Source: Helicoverpa zea (lineage: Eukaryota > Arthropoda > Insecta > Lepidoptera > Noctuidae). Taken from it: a stretch of 64,000 nucleotides of DNA. Below are positions 57,234-64,000 of this stretch, one piece after another. The notes under the pieces were generated by a model. It had not been told where the DNA came from, did not search any database, and saw only the letters and a list, made by a program, of their open reading frames with translations. A program made the translations under genes and the position numbers. Every line of letters starts with the position of its first letter. The stretch's first letter is position 1. The stretch covers positions 10,310,189 through 10,374,188 of the forward strand of contig NC_061455.1 in NCBI RefSeq assembly GCF_022581195.2. Direction: 5' to 3'.

Positions 57234-58574
57234 CCCTAGATAGATAACCATATTTCACTGTACACTAAAGATAACCATACGTCGATTCGACGTGCGAATG
57301 TTTGAGTGAGCATATTTTAGATTATGTATATACTATGTTTATAAATGTGATATTATGTTTTAATATCTTTAATTATATGTTGATAAAATGAAAAACATTA
57401 GAGTTTATTTATATTTTTATAAGAAAAAAAAAATAAGTACAAAACAAGATAATTTTTACTTTTCGAAACATAAACGTTTAGCAATCTTTCCATCATCCTT
57501 AAAATTTATTGTGTAAACTTTTAAAAATCATTTTTTTTTAATCTCTAGTATATAACAAATTAAAGTAAATCACAATTTTTATTCATTTTAGCATGCAAGG
57601 CACTTAGGACAGGCGCTAGACTTGAGCTCTCCACAAATGAGATTTTTGCAGCTGTCGGACATTGTCTTTGTCATCCTTCTAATTTTTGAAGAACAAAAGG
57701 CACAATATTTCCTTTTTTTTACCTCAGGTACACCTTCATGTTGTGTGGGAGGTTTGGCTGGTCTTTTTGGCAGTATACTACTATTTATTTCTTTGATATT
57801 TATCGGCAAAGTGACCATTTTACGCCTTGTCTACATCCATGGGGTCATCAGGCTACCGCTGAGTTTCTTCATAAAATCTCTACGACCCAGCGGTTTTTCT
57901 TTCTTACAAATCATATTATCAGCAGCAGATACTCTGCCACGTGTTCTGTCTTACTCGCCGTCCAAGGATGATCGCTTTTGCCACTGAGAATTTGACGCTA
58001 TGGCATGACAATACAACTCGGCATAGTTAGCGAAGCACTTTCAGAAATTTCGGGGTTATTTCCAAACATGTCTTCAGCATCAGTGTTTCCCTTCACTGGT
58101 GCACTGTCTTCAAAGTCTTCTGCATCACTTTGTACTTCATCTTCTAATAAACAGTCATCAGTTTCACTGTTCGACACCTCAATCTCTTCATCGCTTGTTT
58201 CACGCAACAACCGACAGGTTGCTGCATCGTCTGCACGGTTTCGTGACGTCATAATGTAATTTTTATCGTGGCCTATAACAAGTAAAAAAAAAACGAATAA
58301 AAAACATGTAAATTTATGCTCAAAAAAAGACAATAACACATTTTCCCAGCAACAAAAAACGAACACTAAAGATAACCATACGTCACTTCGACGTAAGGTA
58401 GGTAAATATTGACGAAAGTATTGCACTCACCGGGGCGATATGGGTATGTCCTACAAGCTCCGACGGCCGACTGAGTTGACAGGAACGGGCAGGATAATAA
58501 CGCGAAAAACAAATGAGTTATAACGATTTTTCAAAATCGATTACGTCGTTTCGACGTAGGTTATCTATCTAGGG
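57234..58574 (-). mobile_element. piggyBac-like element, internally deleted (1341 bp)
   Basis: The ends are CCCTAGATAGATAACC (57234-57249) and its perfect complement (58559-58574), directly flanked by TTAA at 57230-57233 and 58575-58578. CCCTAG ends and TTAA duplication define piggyBac-type elements. Three subterminal palindromes of the form TACGTC-nn-TTCGACGT lie near 57281 (left) and near 58380 and 58542 (right), probable transposase-binding sites. The remains of the transposase lie between them. Confidence 0.92.
57588..58252 (-). pseudogene. piggyBac-like transposase, N- and C-terminal remains only
   Basis: The likely start is ATG at 58250-58252 (MTSRNRADDAATCRLLRETS), followed by the acidic N-terminal region to a stop at 57998. 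In a shifted frame DRTRGRVSAADNM is next, then GRRDFMKKLSGSLMTPWM with stops, then the C-terminal Cys-rich domain with CAFCSSKIRRMTKTMSDSCK and CPKCLAC. The whole catalytic core with its Asp triad is missing. The order shows an internal deletion plus frameshift and nonsense changes, so the element is non-autonomous. Confidence 0.85.
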
Positions 58575-58578
58575 TTAA

Positions 58579-59490
58579 ATAAAAATACAGCATCCATTAC
58601 CGGATTCAGTACAAAACAACGATTACTTACTAAAAATGATTTGTCAAACTTCAAAATTAACAAACTCCCATACTCATTTCACAACAAACAACCCATAACA
58701 AAAGCCTTGTATATTTCAATTACGTTCCACGCATTATTCGCCTAAATAGTTCGGGCGTCGGTAATAGTTGGGCTTTCAATCTCGTACGAACCACCTGATC
58801 CTCTGTATGTGCGTGACTGTCCGTCCGTCTGTGAGAGCTTAATAAAATGTGGTGATAGTTGTACGGGCTCTCCGAGGGAATAAGTCGCGCCAAGGTAATA
58901 CGCACGAAGGATTTAGTGATTGTCGTATTATGATTATGTTTTCCATTTGGTTCGATGAATTTTCGATATTTCGATTTTTACATTTCTTCTTAGAATATAA
59001 TTATATTTTTTCTTCATCGTCAAGCTATGTTTTTTTCTACTAGATTCGGTTAGATTGAGATCTCTCTTTCACAACGGGGCGACTTTTCAAAGAGAACAGA
59101 AGGAAGATGTAGACTATAGATCGCAATGGTTGGCCCTCATTGGTGGAGACCTGCGTTCAGCTGTCGATGGTCATTCGCTGTGATACTTAGTGGTAAACGA
59201 TAGTGAAGTTAGATAAAGGTCCCATTTTTAGATAAACACATTTTACATAAAACATATTTTATGCTGTTTAGGTATATGTATTCTTTAAAAAATCTTATGT
59301 TTCAAACTTCCCGATGCGATGTGGTAAACTCTGCACGTGGTTTTATCCACCGTTATTTCGCAGAAGTTACAAACAAACAAGCCTTAAAAGTAAATATCTG
59401 AAGTTTACCACCTTTTAAATTATATATTTTATTCACCATCAAAAATTAAAGCACTTTCCTTAATAAAAATAAAATAAAAAAAAAAATAAA
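58579..59490. other. No gene recognised
   Basis: Sequence between two mobile elements; only short frames. The right end (59461-59508) is an A-rich simple repeat. Confidence 0.45.
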
Positions 59491-59508
59491 AATAAAAAAA
59501 AAAAAAAA

Positions 59509-59945
59509 AATCTTTTATTTTCAGGCATCGACGGCCCATAGCGTGTTAGTAAACAGTACAAACTTACAAACTATGTTAGTAGTAACACACAAGTACAAAA
59601 TAATATAAAATAATACACACAATACATCCAGGATTATTAGAAGATTTATCAAGTCCCATGTCTAACATGCAGCTTGATAAATCTATCCATAACAGGCCCT
59701 TCTAGCCTTTCTGAAAATACCTTCAGAATGCTGTTGCTGCTTCCCCTCGATCTGCGTACCACTGATGCCACTTTTTTGCGCATGATCGCGAAATAATCAT
59801 CAGTGTGCGCATCCGCGAACATCCCTGACGCACTACAGTAAGGTGGAAGCCTCAACAGCGCCCTGAAGGCGTTATTATATTGAATGCGCAGTGCGCTGTC
59901 CGCTTTTTGTGTATGATTAGCCCACAGACTGCTGGTGTAGAATAA
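59509..59945 (-). mobile_element. 5'-truncated Jockey-like LINE
   Basis: The frame is open from the left truncation (LFYTSSLWANHTQKADSALR) through YNNAFRALLRLPPYCSASGM to a stop at 59649. I recognise this as the C-terminal tail of lepidopteran Jockey-clade ORF2 proteins. The 3' UTR ends at AATAAA followed by an ATT/T-rich tail. No RT domain is present and no target-site duplication was found. Confidence 0.75.
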
Positions 59946-60470
59946 TGATTAAACAGTTAATGATTAAACAGTTAAAACAAGTTAACAATGGTTTGTGTAC
60001 CAAAATATTGTAATTATCATTGTTAAAGCTTAATGGTTCATAACGATAACTTATCTAAATCCTGTTAAACGATATGAGAACGTAATATTATTACATTAAA
60101 ACTCTGTTTAGCATAACGAGGTTTAAGCGATTGTGTACTGTGAGTTGTGACGTCACGGTAAGGTTTTGTAGTTATGTATGATATGATAATCCTTATCAGA
60201 ATTAGGTTTTCAGAGCCTACCTAGATTTGTCTTCGCGTAGGTACCTATGTTTCTCACACTCCGTAACAAATAAGTGGCTATTTCAGTATGCTTTCAAATG
60301 TTAGAAAGTCTAATCTATTATAAAGGTAGGTACCCACTTTGTCTTTCTACACCGACACCTTCAATTTCTATAAAAAGCTGTACCTATTTTATCTGGATAA
60401 ACAGAAGAAATTATCAAGTGATTTGAGGATACTTGGGTCACTATCACCGAAAAACATAAGGGTATGATTT
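59946..60470. other. No gene recognised
   Basis: It begins with a short direct repeat, AATGATTAAACAGTT twice in tandem (about 59945-59976). Otherwise featureless. Confidence 0.5.
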
Positions 60471-61455
60471 AAGCTGTCACCAATTTAATTCATTTTGTGT
60501 TTCTTAAATAATAGGGTTTGCCCTCAAAATAGTAGATTTGTCACCAAATGTAGTCACCAAACAATATAAAATCATTTCCACAATAAATTACCGAAAATCA
60601 TGGAGATATGGGGTCAAGTACCAAATAAATGATTTTGTATGTATTATAATAGGTTTGTCCTAATAGTATTTAAGCAAACTAATTTAAAGAGATCACCAAT
60701 AAATCATATATTATATCACTAGAAAATTTCATGAAGGTCTAAAAATGTAGGGTGGTCGTCATCATCATTTCAACCAAAAGAGTCTACTACTTAACTGGCC
60801 ATGTGCCTCCCCCCAAGGGCTTTAGTTTCCACAGGTAGTATAAATATATTTAAATTAAATTTCTAGCTGAATAGTAAATAAAACAATTAATCAAAGTCAA
60901 AATAATCAATATTTATTGTTAAAAATCTCACTGCCCGCGCCCCGCATCGTATGATCGTACCTACAACCAACCTACAACCCATTCGTTGAGGCCCGAAAGC
61001 GCGCCATTTTGTCTCCCTTCCCTTCCTCTTCCCTTTGAACATATTTTTATTAAAATTATAAACTGATGTATTAAATTGGTAACGAATACATTATTTTAAT
61101 AACTGAACGAAATAAAATGTAACTACTGTATTGGTGACAAAATAACAAATAAAAAGGAGTCGCAGTCAGGGATCGATTAATCGATTTATTTGGTGACAGA
61201 TCTACCATTTTGAGCACCAAGCTATTATTTAAGTAATAAAACTATTATTATAAGAACGAAGTTTATATTCATGTAATGCACTACAATTTTATTGGTAATC
61301 CATCTCATATTTTACACATTATATTAACAATAATTTGCTAATTCATACCTGGGAACACTCTTTGTTTATCTGAGAACGAAAATATTTCGTGGCGATAGAT
61401 CTATTTATTAGGTGATACAACTTGATGACAAATATAAATTTTGGTGACAAAAAAT
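60471..61455. repeat. Fold-back repeat with an array of TTTGGTGAC words in opposite orientations
   Basis: The left part carries GTCACCAAA-type words near 60476, 60541, 60551 and 60694. The right part carries the complementary TTTGGTGAC-type words near 61131, 61190 and 61441. The segments 60501-60550 and 61187-61233 are clear imperfect reverse complements, including 'cttaaataatag' and 'ctcaaaat'. Between the arms lie a (cat)n-ended tail fragment (about 60757-60832) and a GC-richer patch (60930-61020). No protein was found. Confidence 0.5.
60757..60832 (-). repeat. LINE-type 3' tail fragment related to the RTE tails
   Basis: It reads 'catcatcatttcaaccaaaa' ... 'ggccatgtgcctccccccaa' ... 'tttccacag', the same plan as the tails at 10052 and 13021 but strongly diverged. 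Confidence 0.5.
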
Positions 61456-64000
61456 ATAGTTCCCAAAACATAACACTCCACCAGTTACCTCCATCTTTCA
61501 GAATAGTGCCTGCTTACTGTCTAAGTATCTATTTGCGTTTCTGTGTTTGTAGGTACTCGAATATGATTGTAGAATGCGCTGTTAGATAAATACCCGTATT
61601 TGACATCTAGGTACTTAGCGATGCGTCCCTGGCTTCACGCTAAACTCAATCACTTCCTTCATTAGCTTATTGATTCAGCAAGCCTTCCACTAAAATATGA
61701 TACGGGTACCAACAAATTGTAAACGGCACTTCACTGAAAACCATTGCCAATTTATCATCCCCAATAACGCGAGAGTATCATCCAATCCATTAACACGCTC
61801 TTAATTACCACAGACTTGGAATAATTAACTTCAATACAAATAAATATTCATCTAAAGTTATATAAATACACAATCATCCCCAATTTGAAGACCGAATGCT
61901 CATTATCCCTTATTTAATCGGCAGTCGTCGATCCTTACCGAACGATATCTTTATACGATAAAAACTTTATTAATGTTCCTACAAAACGTATGTATTATAG
62001 ACATTAATGAGGCTGGCAGACAGTTTTCAGTAATGAAGCCATGTTACGGCCCTGCGATAAAATTTAAGTGGCCCACACGGACATGAAATGAGTTGATACT
62101 CGAATACAGTTGGCATAACAATTGGCTGTATGGAACGACACCGCGGATAGTGTCGGCAACAGATAAAGATAATAATGGCCTACATAGTTAGGCCGCACTC
62201 CCGATAGGCCGCTATAAAAACGATTGAGGCCGTAATTATGGTAAGGCGAGAAATTTCTTGACGTGAAAAGCAGCGATAAAATATAAATGTTTGCTCCGTT
62301 ATCACACCGTGAACGTTACGTACACGCAATTATGCAGACATGATGTATTTAAATGCTGAATACGGCCCCCATGTTACGTTGAATTTGTACTAAGTCACGT
62401 TATTCAAACGCAACCACTGAAACAAATTATATTTTTTTCCTGGAAAAATTATATCTGCCATGTTTTTGGATGTGCTTGCACAATTTACGTTGATAATAAT
62501 TTTGGCACACAATGATCGTTAATTACATGTTTGCGCACGAAATATTAAATAATTTTTCTTGAAACACAATTTCATGGTATTTTTTAACATGAAAGCAATG
62601 TTCTTCAAATAACTTGTAAGGTCGAGAACCTGAGTAAAGAAATTAAAAGCTCAAACGAAGGGTCCTTTGAGGTTTTAATTTTGAAGGAAATTTTTAATTC
62701 GACCAAAATTAAATGGTTATTTTAATTACATTCTCGTTGAATCTTGCAGTTATACATCGTTACATGTTACGGCACCTCGAGTGGCTTGGCTTAAGTAAAA
62801 AAAATTGCGCGTCTGTCGGCAGACAGGGAAGCAATGAATTACATTAATATGAAAACGTAATGTAAGGCTTTACTTAAAATTGTAATTACATCTCAACGAG
62901 CGTTTGTAAACTCGAGACGAGGATCTGAATAGCCGGGAAGAAAGTCGCAAGTCGCAAAACTTAATTTCGTACTTGTTATAATTTGTCGTGTCGGGCTAGA
63001 AGAGAAATGGCTGTGGCAATTCCATTTTCATGGCGAGTTGTGTGTGAGTCAGAGGTTGCCGTGTCGTCTTGTCAATATAGTACTTGCTTCATTGCGGACA
63101 TGTTACCTAAATATACGCAGTACCTAGTGTGTAGGAACGCTATTTGTTACGCACGCCGAAGCGGCAAAAAAGGGTTACATTTTTAATCTTACGTGCCTGT
63201 ACAAATAAATTGTGAAATAAAGTGAATCTCACTTGTTGGTTCAGCTCTGATATTGACAACGTGATTATCTGACCCGTGACGTAAAATAAATCCGTTTTTT
63301 CTTCTCTACTACACATCAATTTATTTTTTTGAAAGTTGATTAAAGTATAATTATTTCTGTTTGTCGAAGCGCTTCAATTAATTTTGAGCAAATAAATATC
63401 CGTACAGACAAATACGAGAGCAAACGACCATTGTGCTTGTCAAGAGTCTAGACATTAATGGGTTTCAGCGATGTATGTGTCCGACTGTAGCCAATGTTTG
63501 CAACTTTCAAAATAATTCTGCTCGTATTGTTTGGCAAGCATTAAAACTGTTTTACGAAAGTATATTTGAAAACAAATGTGACGCGTTTAATAACACTTTT
63601 TGGGACGAAAAACACTCGTAATAATGTTGTGAAGTAGGTAAAAGCATTGAAAACAGAGGCTCTATGCTGATCAATGTGAAAGCAATTTATGAAATGTCAG
63701 CAGCTTCTATTCACGTTCAGGAACATTTTGTTCTCAATATTGTTTATTGCGTCCGAAGTAGGAGATGTTTTTGCATACTTTTTAAATATTTTGTTTACGT
63801 TTTGCAAGATAACGCTTCTATTGTCATAAAATGTGTTTCATAAAAAATACATTTTCGGGGGTCGTGTTTTGATGAAGGTAAAACAGTAATTGGGTAGTGA
63901 AATACATGTTAAAGAGCAGCAAGAGATACTACTTTACAATATAATTAATTAAAATAACTTACAACTTACCCAGCGATAAAATAATTCTAAATTTTCAAGT
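61456..64000. other. No gene recognised
   Basis: AT-rich to the window end. The short frames near 62983 and 63433 have no recognisable domain. The missing 5' exons of the Beat-like gene were not found here. Confidence 0.45.

Overview
The window looks like nuclear DNA of a moth or butterfly (Lepidoptera). It is AT-rich with small coding exons in long introns. It is crowded with interspersed repeats that I recognise from lepidopteran genomes: tRNA-headed SINEs, RTE/R1/R4/Jockey-type non-LTR elements, a BEL/Pao LTR element, a piggyBac derivative and MITEs. Nothing bacterial (operons, ribosome binding sites, CRISPR) is present.

Layout. 1-6060: a BEL/Pao retrotransposon on the minus strand with one uninterrupted gag-pol frame that runs off the left edge, plus a candidate 5' LTR. 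6061-15942: gene-poor DNA carrying a SINE, two tiny RTE tails, a 5'-truncated R1-like copy and a 5'-truncated RTE copy; four of these insertions still show target-site duplications (TSDs). 15943-38830: six plus-strand exons of an MFS sugar transporter (Tret1-like) whose reading phases agree at every junction; the first exon was not found. Its last intron (13.4 kb) holds an intact R4/Dong-like element of 1382 codons, inserted into the (TAA)n tail of an older truncated relative, and a GC-rich MITE.

38831-43487: on the minus strand, two exons of an immunoglobulin-domain protein resembling the beaten path (Beat) family. The first is present as one complete and two partial tandem copies. 43488-64000: no confident host gene. 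This part holds a second SINE family with a 16-bp TSD, a MITE with perfect 62-bp terminal inverted repeats, a decayed piggyBac-like element with TTAA ends, a truncated Jockey-like LINE, a long fold-back repeat and one membrane-protein-like open frame of unknown status.

The two host genes converge: the Beat-like gene points left into the transporter locus and its 3' exons were not found, so either the genes interleave or the Beat-like piece is a fragment. The most unusual features are the triplicated Ig exon, the R4-like element with two tandem Myb/SANT-like N-terminal repeats nested in a relative's TAA tail, and several insertions whose TSDs show unusual 5' ends. All family calls are by motif recognition; no database search was possible.
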